Assembly: GCA_004293485.1 (NCBI GenBank)
Contig: RDYW01000034.1
Coordinates: forward strand, 31,837 to 95,836
Source of the DNA: Sphingobacteriales bacterium
GTDB lineage: Bacteria > Bacteroidota > Bacteroidia > Sphingobacteriales > Sphingobacteriaceae
DNA: 64,000 nt
Reading direction: 5' to 3'
Position numbers and translations under genes: made by a program. Each line of letters begins with the position of its first letter. Positions within the stretch are counted from its first letter, which is position 1. Below, in pieces: positions 19,101 through 26,281 of this stretch. The notes beneath the pieces were generated by a model. The model made no database searches, was not told where the DNA came from, and saw only the letters and a program-made list of their open reading frames with translations.

Positions 19101-19343
19101 CAAGGTTTGGCAGACCCAAAAATTCAATTACATAAATCAATTAAGACAACGATTCAACCAAAATTAAACGACCCAAATATTGAACTAAATTCATTCATCA
19201 TTTCAAATACACCTTACAACCAATTAACACATTGGAAAGGTCAAGAAAGCATGGAGGACTTTAATTCAAATCACATCTTGTTCCAAAAAGAGCAACGACA
19301 ATTTTATATTCAAATAATCATTGACAAACAAATAAAGCAATAG
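16179..19343 (+). CDS. Type III Res-like DEAD/DEAH helicase with C-terminal PD-(D/E)xK nuclease
   Basis: 1054 residues, start overlapping the TrlF end by 8 bp. Helicase motifs: Walker A NATGSGKTLL (about 155-164), motif II LVDEGHRGAGG (about 254; DEGH in place of DEAH), SATFGQAV (motif III), SEGWSSWRVSTMG and QLFGRGVRLKG (motif VI, about 577), all in the style of type III restriction Res subunits. Near the C-terminus FPDFILWLVI and, 16 residues on, FIDPKGLR (about 947-970) form the PD...DxK core of a nuclease. It would translocate on and cut unmodified DNA recognised with the methyltransferase. It is the last gene of the operon; no clear terminator follows. Confidence 0.87.
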   Translation: MAKLSSSLVLNKYILNLFGVTDLEALSLDLKDSSLEGYDENNISHLHHALVARFYSNANLPKELLLQYDQNIFSHTQTISEKRNEPIKWKYFQYMALLFTEIYLDKYFSNKTALQSELNTFLEFNDGRNGNDFKAVTEFQLESVVNDLNKLAYWNATGSGKTLLMHINILQYRYYLKTHNLEKGLNRIIVLTPNEGLSKQHLKEFAQSGMEAELFDKTGGSLFAGQKIEIIDIHKLEETSGNKTVAVEAFEGNNLVLVDEGHRGAGGTEWKDKRNRLCESGFSFEYSATFGQAVHALSGAKQKVLIDEYGKATLFDYSYRYFYNDGYGKDYQILNLNQNWQEGYVSLYLTACVLSFYEQLLVFKENGKEIEPFLIDKPLAIFVGGKVTKSISKETASDVVEVLKFLESFVKNDGQSIERIKLILEAKDGLNNEMGHSIFRNAFKEIRKSGKTANVVFQDVLKEVFNSEVAGASLHIDNLKGQDGEIGLRIGNADYFGVINVGDDKGLLKICEAHKMLVDEKDFSTSLFHDINSKGSKVNVLIGSKKFSEGWSSWRVSTMGLLNIGRGEGSEIIQLFGRGVRLKGYKFSLKRSTALDASLRPAYIPEVLPILETLNIFGLRADYMQQFKDYLEEEGLPTNDKSNWETIEIGTVLPTIISLTGKKLKYLKVKDGINFKRDVLVDAVLGKNFSIVTLDWYPKVKVLKSSNLNNIAPIVNLEQSKLNSENLAFLDWTKVYFDLQRFKNERSWYNVNLSVEALKDIMANPDWYTLYIPAEELLATSFNKVQLWQELVISLLKSFVEKVYNFQKNDYFAKNSEVGILDSNNPNFFEKYNIEVQKDQNRLIESITKLRVKINDNDFKETCKIDNDFEALFSGIHLYQPLIYIDKNKYEEVIKIQPVALNKGERDLVEDLKLYFESNNEFFADKQLFLLRNMSKKGIGFFEANNFFPDFILWLVIGDKQYVSFIDPKGLRQIQGLADPKIQLHKSIKTTIQPKLNDPNIELNSFIISNTPYNQLTHWKGQESMEDFNSNHILFQKEQRQFYIQIIIDKQIKQ

Positions 19344-19839
19344 GAAATGCCAACGCAGCAGTCATACACATTTGCAAGCCACACAAGCCAGCCCACGAGC
19401 CAAAGCTTGCAAAAGAGTATGCCTGCCCCACGCAAAGACAAATTCAATTTTTTTCTTCCCTCCCTTCGGTGTTTTAATTTTTTCGCCACCCACAGCCGAC
19501 ACATTAGCAGTTGGAAAGAAACAGCGAAAATCTATACTGGACAAGGCTTGACAATGACGGTGGTCAGAAGGCCAGCTTGTAACACGGGTTTGGCAAAAGT
19601 GGCGGTTCAGTGCTCCGCAAACAGTTTTATGGTTAATCAAAGTTTGGTTCTCCGCATCAACATTTGTGGTGAAAATCGCCACCTTCGCCAAGCCTGAAAC
19701 CGATGTTTACATATAGCTTTTGCTAAAACAATTTTGCTTTTGTGTATGTATCTTTGTTAAAATTAAGCGAGGTTAAATAACCTTAACACATATAAATGAG
19801 TTTATTATTGATTAAAAATTAATTTTATTGCTTTAGCTA
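19344..19839. other. Right flank of the defence island, non-coding
   Basis: 496 bp with composition unlike the host: a C/A-rich stretch (19344-19560) similar in style to the left flank, then a G-rich stretch containing the imperfect dyad at 19587-19694, then AT-rich host-like sequence from about 19700. An open frame at 19347-19697 and its antisense counterpart are of biased composition with no recognisable product; I do not call them genes. Confidence 0.5.
19587..19694. repeat. Long imperfect inverted repeat at the right island boundary
   Basis: The outer arms ggtttggcaaaagtggcg (19587-19604) and cgccaccttcgccaagcc (19677-19694) match at 15 of 18 positions when one is reversed and complemented. 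They enclose 72 bp that contains a ctccgca word twice (19613 and 19650 areas). A folded 108-nt single strand would form a bulged hairpin. It could be an end of a mobile or MITE-like element or an attC-like recombination site; the core bases do not clearly match the integron consensus. Confidence 0.55.
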
Positions 19840-20910
19840 ATGGATACAATAAGCCCCATTTACGAAGTACTACTGATTGGCGATTCGGGAAATATTAAAC
19901 GTAACCAACCTGATGAATTGTTAGAGATGATGAAAAATAATTTGCCCGAAAAACACCCATCGGCAGTAGTTTTTTTAGGCGATAATGTGTACCCTGTTGG
20001 TTTACCCGACGAAAAGTCATCAAAAAGAGCCGATGCCGAATTGGTGTTAAATAAACATTTTGATGCGTTAAAAACGTATAAAGGCAAAGTTATTTTTATA
20101 TCGGGTAATCACGATTGGAATAAGGGGAAACCCGATGGTTACGATTATGTGATAAGGCAAGAAAAATACCTCGAAAAACTATTCAACGATAAAAATATTT
20201 ATCTCCCGGCAAACGGCTGCCCAGGCCCTAAAGAAGTAAACATAAATAAACAAGTTACCATAGTAGCCATTAACACACAATGGTGGTTACAAACAGGATA
20301 TCGCCCAATGGGGCAAAGCCAAGGTTGTGGTGTAGAAACCGAAAGCGATTTTTTTACTAAACTAGATGCCATTTTAAATAAAAATATGCATAAACGGGTA
20401 TTGGTAATTGGCCATTATCCTATTTATAGCGAATCTGTTCATGGGGGTAAATACGCACTACAGCACCATTTATTTCCGCTTACTATTTATAAAAAAAACG
20501 CTTTTTTACCCTTGCCTTTGGTGGGTTCGATGTTACCCATGTACCGCAAATATTTTGGCGCTAAAGAAGATATATCGCACCCAAATTTTAGAAAACTACG
20601 TACCCAACTAAAAGCTATTTTTAAAAAGTATGATAACCTTATTTATGCCTGCGGCCACGAGCATAATTTACAATACATAAAAAAACACCAAAACCACTTC
20701 ATTGTAAGTGGCGCCGCCTCAAAATCAACCTACGTATTACAAGGTAAATATTCTAAATTTGGATTAGCGGCCAAAGGTTTTTTTAAATTAAAATTTTATG
20801 ATGATTTATCGGTAAAAGCCGAAGCTGTAATTGTTGACGAAGATAACCAACGTGGCGAGCTAGTGTACGAAACGTGGATTTATGGGCACAAGGGGGATAA
20901 TAACCTGTAA
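19840..20910 (+). CDS. Calcineurin-like metallophosphoesterase
   Basis: 356 residues, no signal peptide, so probably cytoplasmic. All phosphoesterase motifs are visible in order: LLIGDSGN (a GDSGN variant of GDxH) near residue 12, FLGDNVYP near 47, SGNHDWN near 89, VIGHYPIYS near 190, and CGHEHNL near 270, supplying the two-metal site. The substrate is not predictable from sequence. The start ATG follows an AT-rich spacer to the right of the defence island. The 3' end overlaps the convergent lipid kinase gene by 51 bp, so the last 17 codons of each gene are antisense to each other. Confidence 0.85.
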   Translation: MDTISPIYEVLLIGDSGNIKRNQPDELLEMMKNNLPEKHPSAVVFLGDNVYPVGLPDEKSSKRADAELVLNKHFDALKTYKGKVIFISGNHDWNKGKPDGYDYVIRQEKYLEKLFNDKNIYLPANGCPGPKEVNINKQVTIVAINTQWWLQTGYRPMGQSQGCGVETESDFFTKLDAILNKNMHKRVLVIGHYPIYSESVHGGKYALQHHLFPLTIYKKNAFLPLPLVGSMLPMYRKYFGAKEDISHPNFRKLRTQLKAIFKKYDNLIYACGHEHNLQYIKKHQNHFIVSGAASKSTYVLQGKYSKFGLAAKGFFKLKFYDDLSVKAEAVIVDEDNQRGELVYETWIYGHKGDNNL

Positions 20911-21780
20911 AGCATGCTTTTGAATAGCTATTTTAATTTCTTTAATTTTTCCTAACACCTCGCCATCGTACTGTAGGGTAGTTTTGTTTTTACACCTAAT
21001 TACTGCTTTGTGGCATTGTATTACCTCAAAATATTGCGAGTATTTTAAACGGTTTCTAAACATTTGCAAAGCCAAATTAAACACATTTATTTTAGGAAAT
21101 GGCTTTACCACACATATTTCAAATAAGCCATCATCTAGCATGCCATCGGGGTTTATTACTGCCCCTGTGCCGTATTTTGTGGCATTTGCAAATGTTAACG
21201 ATACTGCCTTTACCGTTTTTATAGTGCTATCATTTATAGTGATGGTAAATTTTTTGTAGCCTAGTAATAAAATTTCGCTTAGTAAATGTTTAGCATACGA
21301 TAACATACCCCTTGTTTTACCCATTTGAAAACGGTAAACAATCCGGGCATTTAAGCCTACATCGGCCAGATGAATAACGTTTTTGCCATTTATAAGTAAT
21401 AAATCTAAATTTTTGAGTGCTCGCTTTGGGGGATTTAATAAGGCCAAACAATCGTTGATATTAGTAGGAATATTTAGCTCTTTTGCCATACCATTGGCCG
21501 AACCGTAGGGGATAATCATCAATTTAATACCTGTAAATTTAATAACCGAAGCTACCATGTTTACCGTACCATCTCCCCCAACGGCTACCACTATTTCGGG
21601 GGCAAAATATTCGATACTTTTTATAATACCATTTGTAGGATTTTCGCTTAAAACATAAAGGCAACAATCATAGCCATTTTGCTGGGCATGTATATTGATA
21701 GTTTTTTCTAAATCATACAATTGGGTATTGCCCGATTTATGATTGATAATAAATAAGATTTTTTGGCGGTAAACAGGCAT
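20860..21780 (-). CDS. Diacylglycerol kinase family lipid kinase (YegS/BmrU type)
   Basis: 306 residues of the DAGK catalytic family. FIINHKSGN at the N-terminus and VAVGGDGTVNMVAS (residues about 73-86) form the nucleotide-binding site; PYGSANGMAKELNI follows, with GSANG in place of the common GTGND/GTAND, and the DGxLDDGLFEIC motif is present in the C-terminal beta-sandwich. Such enzymes phosphorylate diacylglycerol, sphingoid bases or related lipids at the membrane. The gene is convergent with the metallophosphoesterase and overlaps it by 51 bp. Upstream is the MerR gene on the same strand, 70 bp away. Confidence 0.87.
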   Translation of the reverse strand: MPVYRQKILFIINHKSGNTQLYDLEKTINIHAQQNGYDCCLYVLSENPTNGIIKSIEYFAPEIVVAVGGDGTVNMVASVIKFTGIKLMIIPYGSANGMAKELNIPTNINDCLALLNPPKRALKNLDLLLINGKNVIHLADVGLNARIVYRFQMGKTRGMLSYAKHLLSEILLLGYKKFTITINDSTIKTVKAVSLTFANATKYGTGAVINPDGMLDDGLFEICVVKPFPKINVFNLALQMFRNRLKYSQYFEVIQCHKAVIRCKNKTTLQYDGEVLGKIKEIKIAIQKHALQVIIPLVPINPRFVH

Positions 21781-21850
21781 CCGATATTTAAAGTAAAATA
21801 AATTTTATATCCATTTTATACCCTATTAATATATTTAATTACCGCATAGT

Positions 21851-22186
21851 TTACATTTGCGCTTGCAAATCCAACATAAAAGCCTTCATTTTTTCTAACG
21901 ATGCAATTACCCTAATATTTTCTTTGGCACTTTCGCTATTATTTTTTAAAAACTCTTTTGCGCCTTGTAAAGTGTAGCCTTTGTTTTTAATAAGATTGAA
22001 AATAATTTTAAGGTTTTCTACATCCTCGGGCCTAAATAAGCGGTTTCCTTTAGCATTTAGTTTAGGCTGTAATATATCAAATTCTTTTTCGTAAAAACGT
22101 ATCATCGAAGTATTTACTTCAAACATTTGTGCTACTTCGCCTATAGGGTAGTATAGCTTAGTAAGCTGTTTTTCTGGGTTAGCCAT
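21851..22186 (-). CDS. MerR-family transcriptional regulator
   Basis: 111 residues from the ATG at 22186; the 19 extra codons upstream are hydrophobic and unlike the family, so I place the start here (MANPEKQ). The winged-helix MerR domain is complete: YYPIGEVAQMFEVNTSMIRFYEKEF, GNRLFRPEDVENLKII, and a hinge-coiled-coil that ends at about residue 105. There is no effector domain or cysteine cluster, so it is a minimal MerR protein as common in Bacteroidota (often one per genome, target unknown). It precedes the lipid kinase gene in the same direction and is divergent from the aspartic protease gene. Confidence 0.87.
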   Translation of the reverse strand: MANPEKQLTKLYYPIGEVAQMFEVNTSMIRFYEKEFDILQPKLNAKGNRLFRPEDVENLKIIFNLIKNKGYTLQGAKEFLKNNSESAKENIRVIASLEKMKAFMLDLQAQM

Positions 22187-22334
22187 GTTGCGATTTATTT
22201 TGGTAAAAGTAAATATATAAAAACAAATAAATATTAACGCCATACTTGCTATTTTTTGATTTTACAACATTATTATGTTTGTAAAAACAAATCTTCAATA
22301 AAAAACTACTCACTATAATTAAATTTTAATCTTT

Positions 22335-22342
22335 TATATTTG
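22335..22342 (+). promoter_or_regulatory. Candidate -7 promoter box for the aspartic protease gene
   Basis: TATATTTG matches TAnnTTTG exactly and lies 18 bp upstream of the ATG at 22361, giving a short leader. No convincing -33 TTTG is seen, so confidence is moderate. Confidence 0.4.
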
Positions 22343-22360
22343 TTCAAAAAAATACAATTT

Positions 22361-22750
22361 ATGGGCATAGTTAAAACAAACATTACACTATCAAACCCAC
22401 GATACCCTAATTTGGAAAGTATTATAGTAGAGAGTTTGGTAGATACCGGGGCTTTGCACTTGTGCATTACCGAAGCACAATGTATTCAACTTAAATTAGA
22501 AGAAGGCGAAAAACGCCCTGTAACCCTAGCCGATGGTAAAGTATATAGCATTCCCTATGTAGGCCCTATAAAAGTAGATTGGCATGGCCGAATAAGTTAT
22601 ACAGGTGCCATGGTTTTAGGTAAGCAATGTTTGCTGGGTGCAATACCTATGGAAGATATGGATATACTTGTTCATCCTGCAAAGCAAACGGTAATAGCCA
22701 ACCCATTACACCCCAATATACCTGCTTCGGTGGCGTACGTATTGGGCTAA
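22361..22750 (+). CDS. Clan AA (retropepsin-like) aspartic protease family protein
   Basis: 129 residues. The start is the ATG at 22361 (MGIVKTNITL), which matches the family's beginning. The catalytic Asp-Thr-Gly is in ESLVDTGALHLC at about residue 35, followed by a ADGKVYSIPYVGPIKV strand pair and LLGAIPMEDMD near the C-terminus, the layout of single-domain retropepsin-like proteins (AF_0612 type), which would act as homodimers. No signal peptide. Function is not known; in other bacteria such genes are often next to toxin-antitoxin or mobile genes, but no partner is seen here. Confidence 0.8.
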   Translation: MGIVKTNITLSNPRYPNLESIIVESLVDTGALHLCITEAQCIQLKLEEGEKRPVTLADGKVYSIPYVGPIKVDWHGRISYTGAMVLGKQCLLGAIPMEDMDILVHPAKQTVIANPLHPNIPASVAYVLG

Positions 22751-22937
22751 AATATTGGCTTGGTAATTACTGTAGTATTGCTAAACGAAATTAAAAAACG
22801 ACACCGTTTTTTTAACGCAGTTTTTATTAAAAATTCGGCCAAAAATAATACCTTCGTAGCCCAATAAGCTACGGGTGGCATATAAAATACTACACCCCAA
22901 ATTACTATCAATAACAACAACATTTTACAACATATAA

Positions 22938-22953
22938 CCCCCCCCCCACCCCC
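22938..22953 (+). promoter_or_regulatory. C10-A-C5 tract immediately before the carA start
   Basis: Ten consecutive C, one A and five C end two bases before the ATG of carA at 22955. It is the only long C homopolymer in this AT-rich window. It occupies the ribosome-binding region, where no Shine-Dalgarno is otherwise visible, so slippage or CTP-dependent transcription effects could change carA expression (inference). Confidence 0.7.
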
Positions 22954-22954
22954 A

Positions 22955-24058
22955 ATGAGTACCCTATACACCAAATTGCCCGCTATATTGTTACTAAAAG
23001 ATGGAACTGTTTTTTACGGAAAAGCAGCCGGAAAAATAGGTACCACTACTGGCGAAATTTGCTTTAATACCGGGATGACAGGCTACCAAGAAGTATTTAC
23101 CGACCCATCGTACTATGGTCAAATAATGGTAACTACCAATGCACATATTGGCAATTATGGGATAAAAAACGACGAGTCGGAATCAGAAACGATAAAAATT
23201 GCAGGCTTGGTATGTAAAAATTTTAGTATCCCTTACAGCCGAAAACAAGGCGACAAATCGGTGCAAGATTATTTTCAAGACGAAAACATAGTAGGCATTT
23301 CGGATATTGATACTCGCCAGTTGGTACGCCATATAAGAGATAAAGGTGCAATGAATGCCATTATATCTTCCGAAATTTTGGATATTGAGATTCTTAAAAC
23401 ACAGCTAAACTTAGTACCAAGCATGGATGGGTTGGAGTTATCATCAAAAGTAAGCACCCCTAAGGCTTATTATTACGGTAAGCCCGATGCTAGCGTTAAA
23501 ATTGCCGTTTTAGATTTAGGCATTAAGCGAAATATATTGCGAAACTTTGATAACCGAGGGGTTTATGCCAAAGTTTTCCCGGCCACAACTACTTACCAAG
23601 AAATGGAGAAATGGCAGCCTGATGGTTATTTTATATCTAACGGCCCAGGCGACCCATCAGCAATGCCTTATGCTGTTGCTACCGTTAAAGAAATATTACA
23701 GTATGATAAACCTTTATTTGGTATTTGCCTTGGGCACCAACTGTTAGCTTTAGCCAATGGTATAGGTACCGTAAAAATGTTTAACGGCCACCGAGGCTTA
23801 AACCACCCAGTAAAAAATATTATTAAAGACCATTGTGAAGTAACCTCACAAAACCATGGCTTTGGGGTTATAGCCGCCGATATACACGCATCGGATAAAG
23901 TAGAAATAACACATATTAACCTTAACGATAAATCTATCGAGGGTATTAGGATAAAAGGCAAAAAAGCCTTTTCGGTACAGTACCACCCCGAAAGTTCGCC
24001 TGGCCCACATGATAGTCGTTATTTGTTTGATGATTTTGTGGAGATGCTAAAAAAGTAG
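22955..24058 (+). CDS. carA: Carbamoyl-phosphate synthase small subunit
   Basis: 367 residues, the normal length. CarA hydrolyses glutamine to feed ammonia to CarB for carbamoyl phosphate, the first step in pyrimidine and arginine synthesis. The N-terminal CPSase_sm_chain domain (TGEICFNTGMTGYQEVFTDP) is followed by a class I glutamine amidotransferase domain (about 180-365) with the nucleophile Cys in FGICLGHQ and His-Glu in YHPESSPGPHDS. carB is not in the window. The stop is only two bases from the convergent acpS stop. The C-tract just upstream is unusual. Confidence 0.95.
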   Translation: MSTLYTKLPAILLLKDGTVFYGKAAGKIGTTTGEICFNTGMTGYQEVFTDPSYYGQIMVTTNAHIGNYGIKNDESESETIKIAGLVCKNFSIPYSRKQGDKSVQDYFQDENIVGISDIDTRQLVRHIRDKGAMNAIISSEILDIEILKTQLNLVPSMDGLELSSKVSTPKAYYYGKPDASVKIAVLDLGIKRNILRNFDNRGVYAKVFPATTTYQEMEKWQPDGYFISNGPGDPSAMPYAVATVKEILQYDKPLFGICLGHQLLALANGIGTVKMFNGHRGLNHPVKNIIKDHCEVTSQNHGFGVIAADIHASDKVEITHINLNDKSIEGIRIKGKKAFSVQYHPESSPGPHDSRYLFDDFVEMLKK

Positions 24059-24060
24059 TA

Positions 24061-24474
24061 CTACGTTTTTACATATTTTAATTGTGCAAGTGCCACCGCC
24101 CATACATAAGCACCATCGTGGCTAATGCTTAAACTTATAGCAAACTTATTAGGGTATTGGTGTAAAACCACGTTAGGCTGGCCGGCAATTTTATTTCTTA
24201 TAATTTCTATGTTTTGCCATCCCGCCACAGCGGCACCCAATTGTTTTACAGCTTTATACACCGCTTCTTTGGCTGCCCAGGTAGATGCGTAGCGCAATAA
24301 AGGTTGGCTAAATTGTTGGCAATAAGTTAACTCGGCTTGGGTATAAACTTTGGTTTTAAAAGCTGGTGTAAACGAGGCTTCAAAATTGGGCATAAAAACT
24401 ACATCGTTACCTATAGCAAATGTTTTATCGATGGTAAAATCGGCACTTAGTTTATTTATTGCATCATTCTTCAT
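24061..24474 (-). CDS. acpS: Holo-ACP synthase (4'-phosphopantetheinyl transferase)
   Basis: 137 residues with the AcpS motifs: IGNDVVFMPNF near residue 22 (metal-binding Asp) and WAAKEAVYKAVKQLG (Lys-Glu for CoA and Mg) near 66, then SISHDGAYVWAVAL at the C-terminus. It transfers phosphopantetheine from CoA to the acyl carrier protein. The start overlaps the upstream fabI-like gene by 11 bp on the same strand, so the two fatty-acid genes are probably co-transcribed and translationally coupled. Confidence 0.88.
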   Translation of the reverse strand: MKNDAINKLSADFTIDKTFAIGNDVVFMPNFEASFTPAFKTKVYTQAELTYCQQFSQPLLRYASTWAAKEAVYKAVKQLGAAVAGWQNIEIIRNKIAGQPNVVLHQYPNKFAISLSISHDGAYVWAVALAQLKYVKT

Positions 24475-25276
24475 TAGTACTTAGGCCCATAATGTTAAAA
24501 CCCCCATCTACAAAGTGGATGTTGCCGGTTACTTTTTTTGATAAATCTGAAAAATAATATAAAGCTGCGTTGGCTACATCGCTGGCATCTATATTGCCTA
24601 GCGGGGCAGTTATTTTGCCGATTTTACGGAGTGTGCGTACGCCGTTTACACCGCCAGCCGAGGTTGTCATTACCAAGCCTGCCGATATAGCGTTTACCCG
24701 CACTAGGCTTTTTCTAAAATAATGTGCTAGATAAATCATTATGTTTTCTAGTGCTGCTTTATTTATAGCCATGCCTGCATAATTAGGAAAAACCCTTTGC
24801 GATGCGTTGTAGGTAAGTGTTAATATTGATGCGTTGGGTGCTAAAAAAGGCTCGGCAACACGACATATCCGCAAAAGCGAGTAGGCACTAATGTTAAACG
24901 AGTCTATAAAATCATCAAGCGGAATGTTGATATACGATGGCGCATCTTCGGCAATCCCCGGAAGGGTATAACACATTACCTGTTGGCTACCAAAAGCTAC
25001 ACCGTGTAAAATATAATGTATAGGGCCATGGGATTTAAATACAGATTGTAAAAAGTGCGTTATCTCGGCTTCGTTGCGTACATCGGCAAAATAAGCTAAA
25101 GAGGGATCAAAACCGTGTTTTTTTATCAAAAAAAGTACTTCGTTTTTGGTATCATCTACATAGTTAAAAGCTACAGTACAACCCGATTTTTGAAGTTGTA
25201 AAGCTACACTAAAGGCTATAGAGCTATCGTTACGTACGCCAAATATTACAGCAAGTTTATGGTTGTTATGTATCAT
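24464..25276 (-). CDS. FabI-like enoyl-ACP reductase (short-chain dehydrogenase)
   Basis: 270 residues with the FabI layout of the SDR family: an N-terminal nucleotide fold with AVIFGVRNDSSIAF instead of the classical GxxxGxG, HGVAFG, and the catalytic Tyr-(x)n-Tyr-(x)6-Lys in LTYNASQRVFPNY and GMAINKAALE, then SAGLVMTTSAGG and VDGGFNIMG. FabI reduces enoyl-ACP with NADH in the last step of fatty-acid elongation. Close to acpS, this fits lipid synthesis. The sequence looks somewhat divergent, so it may be a second paralog beside a main FabI elsewhere. Confidence 0.82.
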   Translation of the reverse strand: MIHNNHKLAVIFGVRNDSSIAFSVALQLQKSGCTVAFNYVDDTKNEVLFLIKKHGFDPSLAYFADVRNEAEITHFLQSVFKSHGPIHYILHGVAFGSQQVMCYTLPGIAEDAPSYINIPLDDFIDSFNISAYSLLRICRVAEPFLAPNASILTLTYNASQRVFPNYAGMAINKAALENIMIYLAHYFRKSLVRVNAISAGLVMTTSAGGVNGVRTLRKIGKITAPLGNIDASDVANAALYYFSDLSKKVTGNIHFVDGGFNIMGLSTNEE

Positions 25277-25849
25277 TGTGTTTTGAGGCTTCGGGTAATG
25301 GGTGTTTTGTATGTTTATAAATTGGAGATTTTTGAAAACCGAGATAAGATTTTAGTGTTTAAATTTATTAAAGGCAAAATTATATTTTAGCATTAAACCT
25401 TACATTTTATAAAAATAAGGTTAATAGTTTGGTATAATTATCTCGCCAATTTTAGTTTTCACAAATCAAACTTTATAAGGTTGATGATGGATATTTTCAG
25501 CTCTAGTGGCGGCGTAAAGCCATAGCCTAAATAAAACTACTATAACTGAAAGGTAAAAAATTGATTGTTTTTAGTTTTACTACAAGGCCTAAATGCTTAC
25601 AATAAAATTACCAAACCACTACAAATGTAAACATTCGTATGCTAATTCAATAAGATATTTCTTCAACAAATTGAGCCTTGTTTTCTTGATTCTGTACATC
25701 TAATCAAAAATTGGTAGTACTTTGCCGAAAATATAAATTAAACATTTTTTGATTTATAATTACGCATATTTTTAATAATTAAAGCAATTATTTTACGTTT
25801 AACATATTTAAACCTTTATAGTATATTTGCTAATATTTTTGATACCACC
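25277..25849. other. AT-rich intergenic region upstream of tatA
   Basis: 573 bp between divergent genes. I find no supported gene, RNA or repeat in it apart from the tatA promoter at its right end. A GC-richer patch near 25497-25530 (ctctagtggcggcgtaaagc) may be a relic of something lost. Confidence 0.45.
25798..25829 (+). promoter_or_regulatory. Bacteroidota-type promoter for the tatA pair
   Basis: A -7 box TATATTTG at 25822-25829 (exact TAnnTTTG) is preceded 20 bp upstream by TTTA at 25798-25801, close to the -33 TTTG. The predicted start is near 25836, leaving a leader of about 14 nt before the ATG at 25850. Confidence 0.6.
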
Positions 25850-26263
25850 ATGATAAAAGGGATATTGCTATTTCTTAACTTAGGAACCGAAGAGGTAATT
25901 TTAATTGGCTTTGTGGTTTTGCTATTGTTTGGCGGCAATAAACTACCCGAGCTAGCCCGAGGGTTGGGTAAAGGGTTAAGAGAATTTAAAGACGCATCGG
26001 ATAGTGTTAAAAGAGAAATACACAAAAACATTAACCAGCTTACCGCCGAGGAAGAATTAAAAAAAGAGGATGAGCTGCTTGATGCACAAAAAAAACAATT
26101 GAGAGAGCGTAATTCGCAGCTTAGTGATGAGGAAAAAAAAATAGCCCATGCAAACCGTGAAGCTATATTGCAAGATGCCGAACAATTACGAAATAAAGAT
26201 TACAGCCCTTCAAATTTTATAGAAGAAACAACGGAGAATAAAGATAATATTATTAACAAATAA
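25850..26263 (+). CDS. TatA/TatB-type twin-arginine translocase subunit with long charged tail
   Basis: 137 residues. One N-terminal transmembrane helix (about 10-30, [20 protein letters not shown]) is followed by the TatA hinge and amphipathic helix [20 protein letters not shown], then about 85 residues of highly charged helix rich in Glu, Lys and Gln. Tat subunits of this type form the pore for folded proteins with RR signals. The long tail is more like TatB than a minimal TatA. A second, canonical short TatA follows after 18 bp, so the two probably form an operon and perhaps divide TatA and TatB roles. tatC is not in the window. Confidence 0.87.
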   Translation: MIKGILLFLNLGTEEVILIGFVVLLLFGGNKLPELARGLGKGLREFKDASDSVKREIHKNINQLTAEEELKKEDELLDAQKKQLRERNSQLSDEEKKIAHANREAILQDAEQLRNKDYSPSNFIEETTENKDNIINK

Positions 26264-26281
26264 ATTTAAAAAACAAAAATT

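Noticed and set aside
4204..19343. Canonical DISARM, BREX or type III restriction
   Set aside because: No DrmA/B/C, no BrxC/PglX/PglZ, and the Mod/Res pair is separated by five other gene modules with an unusually long Mod; none of the canonical sets fits.
19347..19697. 116-codon open frame and a 109-codon antisense frame in the right flank of the island
   Set aside because: Both mirror the compositional bias and the dyad; no domain, no start signal.
3961..19700. Direct repeats (aagcct-like words) at both island flanks as attachment sites
   Set aside because: Only about ten positions agree, with mismatches; this is expected by chance and no tRNA or integrase is at either border.
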